Shown here: positions 1 to 8,433 of the stretch, in pieces | Layout of the letters: each line of letters starts with the position of its first letter | How positions within the stretch are numbered: the first letter of the stretch is position 1 | Notes under the pieces: generated by a model | Seen by the model: the letters and a program-made list of their open reading frames with translations, nothing else | Databases searched by the model: none | Told to the model about the DNA's origin: nothing | Translations under genes and position numbers: made by a program | From: an uncultured Rhizobiaceae group bacterium | GTDB taxonomy: Bacteria; Pseudomonadota; Alphaproteobacteria; Rhizobiales; Rhizobiaceae | Length of the DNA stretch: 64,000 nucleotides | Assembly: GCA_937930635.1 (NCBI GenBank) | Contig: CALHCF010000002.1 | Coordinates: 186,001 to 250,000 of the forward strand | Direction: 5' to 3'

Positions 1-698
1 TGGATTGTCGAAAAGCCGTGGGTCGAGGATTTGAAGAAGAGTTCCCCACTGTCTTTGGCTATTGCCAGGTGGCTGATATTGATCCTGTAACGGACCTCAT
101 TCCAGTGGTTCCGGCGGCGCATTATTTCATGGGTGGAATTCTGACGGACGCCAACGGACGTTCAACACTTGATGGCCTGTGGGCCTGTGGTGAGGTGACG
201 TCTACCGGAGCACATGGCGCCAATCGACTGGCCTCCAACTCGCTTTTGGAAGCGGTGGTCTTTGCGGCTCGTATCGCCGCAGATATTCAAAACCTGATGC
301 CTGCCCCAAAAATGGCAGATTGGTCGCAGGAAGCTCTGCCTCAGGACGAGGTTGAAGTACCAGAAGACAGTGCGGAGATGAAGCGCTTGCGACAGACCAT
401 GAGTTCCGAATTCGGCGTGGTGCGAACCCCTGACGGCATGATGAAGGGCCTTGCGACCATTCTGGAAATTGAAGCTGGTAATACCCAGCAGCGTTTTGAA
501 AATGCTTTGATAACGGCGAAGATGATTGCTGTGTCGGCAATTATTCGCAAAGAAAGCCGGGGCAGCCATTTCAGAACCGATTTCCCCCATGAAAACCCCG
601 CTATGGCGAAGCGGAGCTTTCTGTCACTCGATGAAGCAGACAAGATTGCTCGGTCTTTGATTGATGGGCGAGAAGATACCGAAAGAGTAAACGCCTGA
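1..698 (+). CDS. nadB: L-aspartate oxidase, C-terminal part (cut by window edge)
   Basis: This is the last ~230 residues of the FAD enzyme that oxidises L-aspartate to iminoaspartate, the first step of de novo NAD synthesis. The frame is open from the first base of the window, so the GTG at 18 is not a real start. The segment PAAHYFMGGI, the flavin-domain GLWACGEV and the NRLASNSLLEAVVFAAR motif are diagnostic for NadB within the succinate dehydrogenase/fumarate reductase flavoprotein family. A helical C-terminal domain follows and ends in HFRTDFP. The stop overlaps the nadC start (TGATG), so the two are translationally coupled. nadA would be expected upstream, outside the window. Confidence 0.95.
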   Translation, partial: DCRKAVGRGFEEEFPTVFGYCQVADIDPVTDLIPVVPAAHYFMGGILTDANGRSTLDGLWACGEVTSTGAHGANRLASNSLLEAVVFAARIAADIQNLMPAPKMADWSQEALPQDEVEVPEDSAEMKRLRQTMSSEFGVVRTPDGMMKGLATILEIEAGNTQQRFENALITAKMIAVSAIIRKESRGSHFRTDFPHENPAMAKRSFLSLDEADKIARSLIDGREDTERVNA

Positions 699-1573
699 TG
701 GCAAAAAAATCTGGAAAATTGAACTTGCCGGCACTGTCGTCCTTGGCAATCAGGAAAGCTGTCGATTCAGCACTTCGCGAAGATATGGGGCTGGCCGGTG
801 ATATCACCAGTGATGCGACCATCCCTGTTGCGGCCAAAGCCAAAGCCGTGATGAATAGCCGTGAAGCAGGGACCATTGCGGGCATTGAAATCGCCGCCGC
901 CGCCTTTCGGGCGCTGGACCCCACCGTGAAATTCAAGGCGTTGGTGCCAGATGGCGATCGGGTAAAATCCAAACAGGACATCGCCCGTATCGAAGGTCCG
1001 GCACGGTCTGTCCTTGGCGCTGAACGGGTTGCGCTGAACTATCTGTGTCACCTGTCAGGCATCGCAAGCCAAACAGCCCGGTTCTCTGAACGCATCGCTC
1101 ATACGAAAGCCAAAGTCTGTTGCACACGTAAGACGATACCCGGCTTACGGGCCTTCGAAAAATATGCCGTTAAATGTGGGGGTGGTTCCAACCACCGATA
1201 CGGTCTCGATGATGCGATTTTGATCAAAGACAATCATATCGCTGTTGCGGGTGGCGTGCGGCAGGCCATCGAGGCGGCCCGGGCTTTTGCAGGGCACCTC
1301 GTAAAGATCGAAGTGGAAGTCGATACTCTGCAGCAGTTGAAAACAGCATTGAAGGCGAACCCTGATGTTGTAATGCTCGACAATATGAGCCCGGCGCAAC
1401 TGCGCAAAGGCGTCGCCCTTGTCGGTGGAGCTATTCCTGTAGAAGCGTCCGGCAATGTCGATATTGAAACCATACGCGAGATTGCGGAAACGGGCGTTGA
1501 CATGATTTCCACCAGCAAAATTACCATGAGCGCGCCGACACTCGACATCGGCCTTGATATCAGGATCAGCTAA
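698..1573 (+). CDS. nadC: Nicotinate-nucleotide pyrophosphorylase (quinolinate phosphoribosyltransferase)
   Basis: NadC converts quinolinate and PRPP to nicotinate mononucleotide with loss of CO2. The 291 residues match the family length. Visible signatures are TRKT at 143-146, GGGSNHRYGLDDAILIKDNH at ~161-180 (phosphate and quinolinate binding) and the C-terminal barrel segment VEASGNVDIETI. The ATG overlaps the nadB stop. It converges on the leftward NrtR-like gene with only ~20 bases between the two stops and no clear terminator. Confidence 0.96.
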   Translation: MAKKSGKLNLPALSSLAIRKAVDSALREDMGLAGDITSDATIPVAAKAKAVMNSREAGTIAGIEIAAAAFRALDPTVKFKALVPDGDRVKSKQDIARIEGPARSVLGAERVALNYLCHLSGIASQTARFSERIAHTKAKVCCTRKTIPGLRAFEKYAVKCGGGSNHRYGLDDAILIKDNHIAVAGGVRQAIEAARAFAGHLVKIEVEVDTLQQLKTALKANPDVVMLDNMSPAQLRKGVALVGGAIPVEASGNVDIETIREIAETGVDMISTSKITMSAPTLDIGLDIRIS

Positions 1574-1592
1574 ATCCTGCCCCTGGCCAGCA

Positions 1593-2600
1593 TCAGCCGC
1601 GCGAGCTGATCCTCAAGCCTGGTGCCGGTCGCTCGTTCATGACTTCCCTGCGAAAACGGAAATAGGCCGCCGGACGTCCGCCGGTTTGTGACGTCGTCGC
1701 GCCGGTTGGTTCAACCAGATCGGCTTTTTCAACCATGCGTCGAAAATTCTGTTTGTGGATTAGACGTCCCGACAGTGTTTCAACGGTCTGCTGTAATTCG
1801 GTCAGTGTGAAACTCTCGGGCAGCAGCTCGAAGACGACCGGACGGTATTTCAGTTTTGCCCGCAGCCTCGCCATTGCCGTTGCCAGGATGCGGCGATGAT
1901 CATGCAGCATGGGAATTCCTGTTGCCACGTTGGAATTTTTTTTCTGGGCATGACCATCGCGAATGGCCTCATCGACAAGACCCGCTTCATACATCAGTTC
2001 ATAGCGATCAAGGACCCGTTCCTCATCCCAGTTTTCTATTACCGGCGTCCCCTTGCTGGAAAAGTCGCACCCAAATGCCCGACGAACACGGGCCAGTCGG
2101 TTGTGCCCGGCCGTACCGGAGCGTGGTTCTTCGGACTCCTTCGCCCAGTTCGCCAATATGGGAAGCAGATGGTCTTCGAGCAGCGCAGGACAGCCTGATC
2201 GCCAGTCCTCCCAGGGAAAGTGGTGATACCATGAATTCCAGGGGAGTGCTTCATATGCGGATGCCTCGCTGCCCGTCCGGCGCACCAGTGCCAGATAACC
2301 CACCGAGACAAAGTGAAAGTCTCCGCGCGCACCGTCGCGCTGCCGGTCCAGATCTCCAAAGGTATAGAGTTGTTCAACATACCCGAGACGCAAATGGGTC
2401 TGTTCCTCAACCCAGGTCCGCATTCCCGTTTCCAGTGTCCGATGCTTGAGAGGATCGAACGGTCCAAACGGCAGCCCTGCAAGATTTTCTTCGTCTGGCC
2501 GTGTGCCAGGAACGATCAGGACCAGCGGCCTGTTCTTTTCCACGGCGACGACGGTCGCGTGAAGACCTATTTCTATGGGCTTGGTAGCTGAGACACTCAT
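1593..2600 (-). CDS. NrtR-like regulator: degenerate Nudix domain plus winged helix
   Basis: The 335-residue protein starts with a Nudix-like fold. Its Nudix box (about residues 46-70, ending WVEEQTHL) has lost the canonical REUXEE spacing, so hydrolysis is doubtful. The C-terminal ~75 residues (ELLPESFTLTELQQ to GGRPAAYFRFRRE, about 257-318) resemble the winged helix of NrtR-type NAD-metabolism repressors. In that family the Nudix domain senses ADP-ribose or NAD-derived ligands (family knowledge). Its position tail-to-tail with nadBC fits an NAD role, but the regulated promoter is not visible here. It is the last gene of a four-gene operon; its ATG overlaps the stop of the upstream phosphatase gene (ATGA). 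An active Nudix hydrolase remains possible. Confidence 0.8.
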   Translation of the reverse strand: MSVSATKPIEIGLHATVVAVEKNRPLVLIVPGTRPDEENLAGLPFGPFDPLKHRTLETGMRTWVEEQTHLRLGYVEQLYTFGDLDRQRDGARGDFHFVSVGYLALVRRTGSEASAYEALPWNSWYHHFPWEDWRSGCPALLEDHLLPILANWAKESEEPRSGTAGHNRLARVRRAFGCDFSSKGTPVIENWDEERVLDRYELMYEAGLVDEAIRDGHAQKKNSNVATGIPMLHDHRRILATAMARLRAKLKYRPVVFELLPESFTLTELQQTVETLSGRLIHKQNFRRMVEKADLVEPTGATTSQTGGRPAAYFRFRREVMNERPAPGLRISSRG

Positions 2601-3118
2601 TGCAAAACTGTTGGGAGTTTGAGTGCGAACGGGATGCCTTGAGAGGCTTCCACTCCCCGCCCAATTGCCTGAATTGCAGCGTCGAGCCGGCCATGGAGCG
2701 CCAACTCATGATCTGCCAGCGCGATCATCCGGGCATTGGGTGTCGCCATCGGTGAAGCTTCTCGAAGGGATAAGGCGAGACGTTTCATATCCTGATCAGG
2801 GTCAAGACTTGCAAGGGCGATGGTGGCTGCTGCGGTAGAACGGCTGATGCCCATCCAGCACTGAAAAAGCAAAGGTGAGGTGCGGTCCCAGGCCCGGCAA
2901 ACAGCAATGAGTTTTTGGATATCCTGCTGACCTGGCGCCACCAGTCCTTCTCTTTCTTCTGTGATATCGTTAAATTCCAGAGCAAGGTGGACACCATCAA
3001 TCTGATGCGGCCGGGGAGGCGACTTGTCCGGGCCTGACAAACTCACCATGTTTCGGGCCTTGCTCAATTCAAGCGTGTCCTCAAGTCGTGACAGGGGACA
3101 GACATAAATCTCGCTCAT
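2597..3118 (-). CDS. Dual-specificity/tyrosine phosphatase-like protein
   Basis: The 173-residue protein carries the CX5R phosphatase loop as CWMGISR (Cys87 to Arg93 when counted from the ATG at 3118), followed by STAAATIAL as in small protein-tyrosine or dual-specificity phosphatases. The physiological substrate is unknown; nucleotide or inositol phosphates are also possible for this fold. The start at 3118 (MSEIYVC) is preferred over an upstream in-frame codon because it gives an ATGA overlap with the preceding HD gene, matching the other junctions in this operon. It overlaps the next gene by four bases as well. Confidence 0.8.
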   Translation of the reverse strand: MSEIYVCPLSRLEDTLELSKARNMVSLSGPDKSPPRPHQIDGVHLALEFNDITEEREGLVAPGQQDIQKLIAVCRAWDRTSPLLFQCWMGISRSTAAATIALASLDPDQDMKRLALSLREASPMATPNARMIALADHELALHGRLDAAIQAIGRGVEASQGIPFALKLPTVLQ

Positions 3119-3714
3119 GACATGACTTCCGCGAGCCGGTCCAGAAAACGGCTCTGAGCTATGCTTGCAGGCCACGGGTCGAGGTCAAATTGGTCAGGTG
3201 AGAAATCTGATGGCCGACCAAAAAACCGATATGCCTCCCGCGTTTCAAATCCAGCAAGGATGGTTGCCTCAAAGAAAGCAACGATGCTGTCAGCCTTCTT
3301 GATGGTTTTTTTCAACGCTGGTGGCGTATTGGGAGCGAGCCCCATACGCAGGTGGATCGCACTTTGCAGGCGCGCCTCAACGTCCTTGTATGCCCCTCCC
3401 ATGACCGCCTTGAAGGGGGAAATCATGTCTCCAATGACATATTCGGGTGCGTCATGCAGCAGGGCGTAGAGTTTTTCATCGTGGCTTGGTTGTTTGAGCA
3501 GTTGATTGGCAACCTGTTCAACCAAAAGCGAGTGTTGGGCGACAGAAAACGCATGATCGCCATGGGTTTGACCATTCCACCGCGCAACCCTGGCCAGACC
3601 ATGGGCGATGTCCTGCAGTTCGATATCAAGCGGTGATGGGTCCAACAGATCGAGCCGTCTGCCAGAAAGCATACGCTGCCAGGCGCGCGTGGTTTTGCTG
3701 GCATCACCCGTCAT
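3115..3714 (-). CDS. HD-domain hydrolase (YfbR-like)
   Basis: The 199-residue protein shows the metal-binding HD pattern: HGDHAFSVAQHS at ~51-62 and LLHDAPEYVIGDM at ~85-97. This resembles YfbR-type nucleotidases and related phosphohydrolases. These enzymes remove phosphate from (deoxy)nucleoside monophosphates (family knowledge); the substrate here is not shown by the sequence. It sits in the middle of the overlapping operon with ygfZ upstream and the CX5R phosphatase downstream, both through ATGA overlaps. Confidence 0.8.
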   Translation of the reverse strand: MTGDASKTTRAWQRMLSGRRLDLLDPSPLDIELQDIAHGLARVARWNGQTHGDHAFSVAQHSLLVEQVANQLLKQPSHDEKLYALLHDAPEYVIGDMISPFKAVMGGAYKDVEARLQSAIHLRMGLAPNTPPALKKTIKKADSIVAFFEATILAGFETREAYRFFGRPSDFSPDQFDLDPWPASIAQSRFLDRLAEVMS

Positions 3715-4535
3715 TGCGGCCAGTCAAAGGAAACAAATTCGGGGATTTGCATAGAAAGGTTCACGCCTTCACACGTCAAGGCCACATCCCTGTCTATCGC
3801 ACTCTTTGCCCGGTCGAGACGGACGATCGCCAATCCTAACTTATCGTGCGAACTGCCAAGCGAGCCAACAGTTTTCCCATCAGCCTGGATTGTTGAGGTG
3901 GCGGATGGCAGGTCGGCTTCACCTCGAACAACAACAATACGGCTGCGTGCTGTGCCGCGATGCTGCATGCGTGAAACGACTTCCTGGCCGACATAGCAGC
4001 CTTTGGAAAAATCCACCCCAGCCCCATCAAATTGATCCATCAACACCTCATGAGGGAATGCGTCTCCCAGACCAAAATCCCGTTCCGACTCGGGGACTCC
4101 CAGGGCGATGCGGTGTCTGTGCCAGTCAGCCTGCGCGTTTTTATCTGGTGGTGATGTGGCGTAGTTTCGATACCCCAGAGCAGCCAGACGCGGATCCTCG
4201 AACCCGTCTTCGTCCACTCCGTCCCACGTAACAACGACCAGATCGTCATGAGGCTGGATCATCACATCTGCCCGCAACTTGTAGAAAGTCAGCCTCTTCA
4301 TCAGGGCGTCGCGCTGTTCTTTGGAGGTTTCCAGAACAAATCCGTCATCTGTCCTCAAGACAAAAAAGTCAAAAAGAACTTTTCCCTGAGGCGAGAGCAA
4401 AGCACCAAAACTAGCGGAGCCAATCGCGAGAGATTCGACATCGCAGGTAACGATATTATGAAGAAACGAGACTGCATCTTCGCCTGAAAGCCGAAGGAGT
4501 GCGCGGTCCGTAAGGTGTGCGGTTTTGGTTGTCAT
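3711..4535 (-). CDS. ygfZ: Folate-binding protein YgfZ (GcvT-related, Fe-S cluster maintenance)
   Basis: YgfZ is a tetrahydrofolate-binding relative of GcvT that supports assembly or repair of certain Fe-S enzymes. The diagnostic motif KGCYVGQE is present at residues 178-185, with the conserved Cys at 180. The 274-residue length is slightly shorter than in E. coli and typical for alphaproteobacteria. It is the first gene of the leftward operon, with its ATG at 4533-4535, and overlaps the HD gene by four bases. Confidence 0.93.
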   Translation of the reverse strand: MTTKTAHLTDRALLRLSGEDAVSFLHNIVTCDVESLAIGSASFGALLSPQGKVLFDFFVLRTDDGFVLETSKEQRDALMKRLTFYKLRADVMIQPHDDLVVVTWDGVDEDGFEDPRLAALGYRNYATSPPDKNAQADWHRHRIALGVPESERDFGLGDAFPHEVLMDQFDGAGVDFSKGCYVGQEVVSRMQHRGTARSRIVVVRGEADLPSATSTIQADGKTVGSLGSSHDKLGLAIVRLDRAKSAIDRDVALTCEGVNLSMQIPEFVSFDWPQ

Positions 4536-4574
4536 GGAGACTATCTAGGACGAAGTGCCGGCAAAGAGTAGGTC

Positions 4575-5351
4575 TTAATCTCCCGCCACAAAGAAGCTCC
4601 ACGTTCCATCCGGCTTAATACCCACCCGATAGAAGATATAACCGCCGGAATCGCGGGAATCTTCCACATCACCGGCTGTCAGAACCCGGAACAATTCGAC
4701 TTTCATGGAAGGGGACATTTTCTCAATGGGCCAGGCAAAGAAGTAGGGCCAGATATAGATTTCCTCTTCATTGCCGGCATCCAGATGAACGAACCCTGCT
4801 TCCAGAACTTCAATCAGAATGGCCAGAATTTCAAAGCCCTCATCATCACCGGAAGTCTCTTTGAGAAACTTGATTGGGTCTCCCTCAAGTCCCCCAATGG
4901 AAATTGTCGTCGCCGTTTCGCCAATTCCAAGGAGCGACCTCAGTTCTTCTATGTTGCCTTTTTTGGCAGCTTCCAGAATCAGCTCGCGCATGCGCCTCAC
5001 CGGAGCGGGTAGCTTTGAAATATCACGCAAAACCGGGGGGTGCTGTTCTTCTGTCCGGGTCTTTTGTGCCGGGGCATCGTCATCTTCAACGGTGCTGTCT
5101 TCGTCAAGCTGGATGCTTTTTTCTATGGTTGGTATCGCATCGTCTGGAATGGCCTTCGGTGTATCCTGATCAGCATCATTTTTTGGCTGTTGCTTTTCGG
5201 GAGTTTTGGTTTCGTCAACCGGTACGACAACAGCTGGTTCGGGAGTTTTTTTGGCAGCGATCGCATTGCCAAGCACCGACAGCACAACGACAAATCCCAG
5301 AACCGTAATGCGGATCGACGAAAATATGGACTTGCATTCTGTGGCGGTCAT
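4575..5351 (-). CDS. Exported hypothetical protein with acidic/proline-rich linker
   Basis: I do not recognise a named family. The 258-residue product begins with a hydrophobic segment (about residues 14-33, ending LGNAIAA) that looks like a signal peptide or N-terminal anchor. A low-complexity Pro/Glu/Asp/Lys linker (~35-105) follows, then a compact C-terminal domain (~110-258). That domain contains an EIYIWPYFFAWPIE stretch and ends TWSFFVAGD. A periplasmic or cell-surface location is likely. It lies just upstream of the ygfZ operon on the same strand with a 39-base gap. Confidence 0.75.
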   Translation of the reverse strand: MTATECKSIFSSIRITVLGFVVVLSVLGNAIAAKKTPEPAVVVPVDETKTPEKQQPKNDADQDTPKAIPDDAIPTIEKSIQLDEDSTVEDDDAPAQKTRTEEQHPPVLRDISKLPAPVRRMRELILEAAKKGNIEELRSLLGIGETATTISIGGLEGDPIKFLKETSGDDEGFEILAILIEVLEAGFVHLDAGNEEEIYIWPYFFAWPIEKMSPSMKVELFRVLTAGDVEDSRDSGGYIFYRVGIKPDGTWSFFVAGD

Positions 5352-5454
5352 CTGAGCTCCAATGTCAAGAACACAGGATATTTGCCTGATATAATACCAT
5401 AATGTCGTGCAATGCAGAAGAAAGTTTCCCGGAGAAAACCCACGTTCTGTTAGC

Positions 5455-5715
5455 CTATTGCAGACTGCGGTTCATAACGAAGTCACCGCTTTCTAAACGC
5501 TCAGGCAACCGCGATACAATGTCGGCCACGGCGTTTTCGCCCTCGACAGCACCCAAATTCATCAGCGCGGTGCGGAGCACGGATTCTGCCAGAATGGAGG
5601 TCTCAATACCTTCCTGAACAGCACTTGCCCAGGCTTCGTGGAAAAACTCCAGCGCGACCCGGTGCTTTTCCTCACGAATGAGGCTGTCCAGATCATCTGA
5701 TGTTTCGTGAAACAT
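5455..5715 (-). CDS. Small conserved-looking hypothetical protein (86 aa)
   Basis: The soluble 86-residue protein, rich in Glu, Leu and Ala, is predicted mostly helical (MFHETSDDLDSLIREEKH to DFVMNRSLQ). There is no signal peptide and no motif I can assign. The ATG is at 5713-5715. Its coding character and position among small same-strand genes support it as real, but no function is suggested. Confidence 0.6.
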   Translation of the reverse strand: MFHETSDDLDSLIREEKHRVALEFFHEAWASAVQEGIETSILAESVLRTALMNLGAVEGENAVADIVSRLPERLESGDFVMNRSLQ

Positions 5716-5838
5716 TGCCGGCCCTTTTGAGCTTTCGCCCTGTAAAATTCTCGTTTGAGACTAAACGGTAAAATTTCTGAAAGCCAGTAGGGGATGCACG
5801 AAAGGTTAACGAGACTGTGAAAAAGCAACGCGTCCGCG

Positions 5839-6288
5839 TCACCTGCCATAACGGCTTAGAATTTGGGCCGATATCTTCGCGCCTTCCATGCGGTAACGCT
5901 CCGCAGCCAGCACTGCTGAGGGGGTACAATTGCCATAAATTTGATCAAAGGCGCGGTATCCCCGGTTGAACCGGGACACAAGCCGAGCCTTGCGCTTTGG
6001 GCCGGGTTTTTCGGAAATAATCAGCGAATTCATCGATTCCCGCCATTTATTGCCTTCGTTGGCTCCGCAAAGTGCCCGTAGATAGTGAACCGAGCCCAAA
6101 ATCTCTGCCAGCCTCAATAGTCTGTCGTCATAGGGGGCAGTGGGTTCACTTGGTGGTGGTTTGGGTTCTTGGTCTTTCTTTTCCAACTCGTCACCCGTTT
6201 GTACCTCAGCCGGTTTCTCCTGCGCCAATGTAACGAAGGTCGGGAGTAAAAAATGCGCAACAAGTGCTATGAGCAGGAGGCGTTTCAT
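5839..6288 (-). CDS. TIGR02301-family exported protein
   Basis: The ~149-residue protein has an N-terminal signal segment (MKRLLLIALVAHFLLPTFVT), a Pro/Glu-rich linker and a conserved core. The core, LRLAEILGSVHYLRALCGANEGNKWR to GYRAFDQIYGNCTPSA, carries two cysteines and is typical of the TIGR02301 family of Rhizobiales. Function is unknown. The ATG at 6288 is preferred over a TTG 18 bases upstream because it places the Lys-Arg pair at the start of the signal peptide. Confidence 0.8.
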   Translation of the reverse strand: MKRLLLIALVAHFLLPTFVTLAQEKPAEVQTGDELEKKDQEPKPPPSEPTAPYDDRLLRLAEILGSVHYLRALCGANEGNKWRESMNSLIISEKPGPKRKARLVSRFNRGYRAFDQIYGNCTPSAVLAAERYRMEGAKISAQILSRYGR

Positions 6289-6531
6289 GGCTTGTCTATA
6301 GCGCAAGAGACGAAGAGAACAAATGTTACCCGGTCGACCCGGCTAACCCGATCAGGGACGGATGGGACAAGCCGTTGTGATGGTTTTGCGCTGCCTCGGT
6401 GGAGTGGCCACGCCGCGCTCCCCCAAAAGCGAACCGATGCTCGCAAGACATCCGGTGCTGGCTTTCGCCTGTTACACCTTATTTGCCCGTAACATGATCA
6501 GCATAAACCCCCATAAGAACAGGTCCTGCTG

Positions 6532-6966
6532 CTAAATCCCGAGGACCTGCAAGCTTTCACGGGCAAAAATCTCCGTCTCTCCCGTCAGGGGCACAGTGCC
6601 GAGTTCATCCAGCGTGAACCAGCGGACCGCGGCCGCATCATCGCCAGCCACGGCTTTGCCTGTCGATGATATCGCAGCAAACATCGCCAGCACGAAATGG
6701 CGTTTCACTTTGTTGGACTGGTCGTGATGGATGATTTCTGCAAAGCGATTGAACACGACCTGATCCAGCACGAGATCTGTTTCTTCCTTCACCTCACGGA
6801 TTGCGGCCTGTTGCAAGGTTTCGCCCAGTTCCACAACACCACCCGGCATCGCCCATGTGTCAGCATTGGGAGATCTGTCGCGGCGTGCCAGCAGAATCCG
6901 GTCGTCGCGCCAAATTGCTGTGCAAGCGGCAAGAAGTGGTGAAGAAGGATAGAGACGCGATGCCAT
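6532..6966 (-). CDS. Nudix hydrolase
   Basis: The 144-residue protein has an intact Nudix box: GGVVELGETLQQAAIREVKEETDL matches GX5EX7REUXEEXGU except that Asp replaces the final Gly. It should hydrolyse a nucleoside diphosphate-linked substrate with Mg2+; the substrate is not evident (ADP-ribose, NADH or oxidised nucleotides are family options). It is leftward and divergent from the SRAP gene. A 240-base stretch downstream of it (6289-6531) holds no gene I can support. Confidence 0.88.
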   Translation of the reverse strand: MASRLYPSSPLLAACTAIWRDDRILLARRDRSPNADTWAMPGGVVELGETLQQAAIREVKEETDLVLDQVVFNRFAEIIHHDQSNKVKRHFVLAMFAAISSTGKAVAGDDAAAVRWFTLDELGTVPLTGETEIFARESLQVLGI

Positions 6967-7037
6967 GGGCTTCGCTTAGCTGCTGATTGCTTCTACAACA
7001 AGATAATTGCCGAGGCTGGTGTGAAAGGATGGATCAT

Positions 7038-7775
7038 ATGTGTGGCCGGTTCGCCCTGACACATCAATTGGATGAGCTTTTCCCGTATAACAGCGAAATT
7101 GTGTTCGGCGAGTTCAAGCGTGATATGCCCCCACGCTACAACATCGCCCCGACCCAGCCGATTGCCATGGTTTCAAGCCCGACAAAAAAACTGCGTGTTG
7201 ACCTTGTTCGTTGGGGATTGGTGCCTTCGTGGGTGAAGGACCCCAAGGATTTCACATTGCTGACCAATGCGCGCAGCGAGACGGTATTAGAGAAACCGTC
7301 CTTCAAAACCGCCATGCGTCACCGTCGCACGCTGGTACCCGCCAGCGGGTTTTACGAATGGCGGCGTTTTGGCAAAGGACAGCGCAGTCAGCCTTACTGG
7401 GTTCGCCCACGCCATGGCGGCATTGTAACATTTGGTGGGCTGATGGAGACATACTGCCATGCCAATGGAAGTGAGATTGATACCGGTTGCATCATTACCA
7501 CGGATGCCAATGAAGCGTTTCGTGAAATCCACCATCGGCTGCCTCTTGTTATTCACCTTGAGGATTTTGACCGCTGGCTTGATTGCCGAACGCAGGAACC
7601 TCGCGATGTCCTCGATTTGATGCAGCCCGTCAAAGAGGATTATTTCGAGGCTATTCCGGTTGGCGATGCCGTTAACAAGGTTGCCAATTCTGGTCCCGAA
7701 GTGCAGCAGCGGACCGAACCGACGCATCAACCAACAGTCAAAAATGCTGATGATGATCAGCTGTCGATGTTTTGA
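7038..7775 (+). CDS. SRAP/HMCES family protein (YedK), abasic-site DNA-protein crosslink
   Basis: YedK-type proteins form a thiazolidine crosslink with abasic sites in single-stranded DNA through Cys2. The ATG at 7038 is chosen because it gives MCGRF, placing Cys at position 2 as the mechanism requires; upstream starts would destroy this. Other catalytic residues are visible: YNIAPTQ (Asn35), GFYEW (Glu107) and IHHRLP (His165/166). The ~245 residues match the family. The last ~35 residues are polar and probably disordered. The stop overlaps the next gene. Confidence 0.93.
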   Translation: MCGRFALTHQLDELFPYNSEIVFGEFKRDMPPRYNIAPTQPIAMVSSPTKKLRVDLVRWGLVPSWVKDPKDFTLLTNARSETVLEKPSFKTAMRHRRTLVPASGFYEWRRFGKGQRSQPYWVRPRHGGIVTFGGLMETYCHANGSEIDTGCIITTDANEAFREIHHRLPLVIHLEDFDRWLDCRTQEPRDVLDLMQPVKEDYFEAIPVGDAVNKVANSGPEVQQRTEPTHQPTVKNADDDQLSMF

Positions 7776-8392
7776 CGCTCATGTTGGGGGCGGGGCTTGA
7801 AGGTTTTTTGCTGGGCGGTGGCCTGATTGTTGCCATCGGGGCGCAAAATGCTTTTATTTTGCGTCAGGCATTGCTGCAGCAGCATGTTTTTGTCTTATGT
7901 CTGATCGCCAGCGCGTCTGATGCTGCGTTGATTGCGCTGGGCGTTGGTGGCATGGGCACACTGGTTCAATCCAGTGAACAGTTGCTGTTTTTTGTGACCC
8001 TTGGCGGCGCAATATTCCTTCTCGCCTATGGGCTGATCGCCGCGAGGCGTGCGCTGAACCCGGAAGCGATGAAAGTGAGCGGCGAAGGGATGCAAAGTCT
8101 CGGGCAGGCGGTTTCCGTACTCCTCGCTTTTACCTTCCTCAATCCACATGTTTATCTCGACACCGTTGTTCTGGTGGGAGGGATTTCCGGCCAGTTTGAA
8201 GGAAACAGCCGCCTCGCATTTGCGCTAGGAGCGATGGCGGCATCCTTTGTATGGTTCTTCTCGCTGGGCTACGGCGCCCGCTGGCTGGTCCCTGTGTTCC
8301 AGCGTCCGGCAGCATGGCGCGTTCTGGACTGCATTATCGCGCTGATCATGGCACTTCTTTCAATCTCGCTGTTTGTGCGGGCGTTGGGGTGA
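7772..8392 (+). CDS. LysE/ArgO-family amino-acid exporter
   Basis: The 206-residue integral membrane protein has about six hydrophobic segments and the family signature GLIVAIGAQNAFILRQAL near the N terminus, followed by SDAALIALGVGGMG. The family exports basic amino acids such as lysine or arginine. The TTG at 7772 overlaps the SRAP stop; the ATG at 7781 (MLGAGLEGF) is an equally good start. It converges on the rhodanese gene. Confidence 0.9.
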   Translation: MTLMLGAGLEGFLLGGGLIVAIGAQNAFILRQALLQQHVFVLCLIASASDAALIALGVGGMGTLVQSSEQLLFFVTLGGAIFLLAYGLIAARRALNPEAMKVSGEGMQSLGQAVSVLLAFTFLNPHVYLDTVVLVGGISGQFEGNSRLAFALGAMAASFVWFFSLGYGARWLVPVFQRPAAWRVLDCIIALIMALLSISLFVRALG

Positions 8393-8433
8393 AGGGCGCA
8401 GGGGCTGTGGAAGACAGTCTGGTTTGATTCTGT

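Noticed and set aside
6289..6531. Open frame on the plus strand between the TIGR02301 and Nudix genes
   Set aside because: Starts inside the neighbouring gene, no ribosome site and no protein-like composition.
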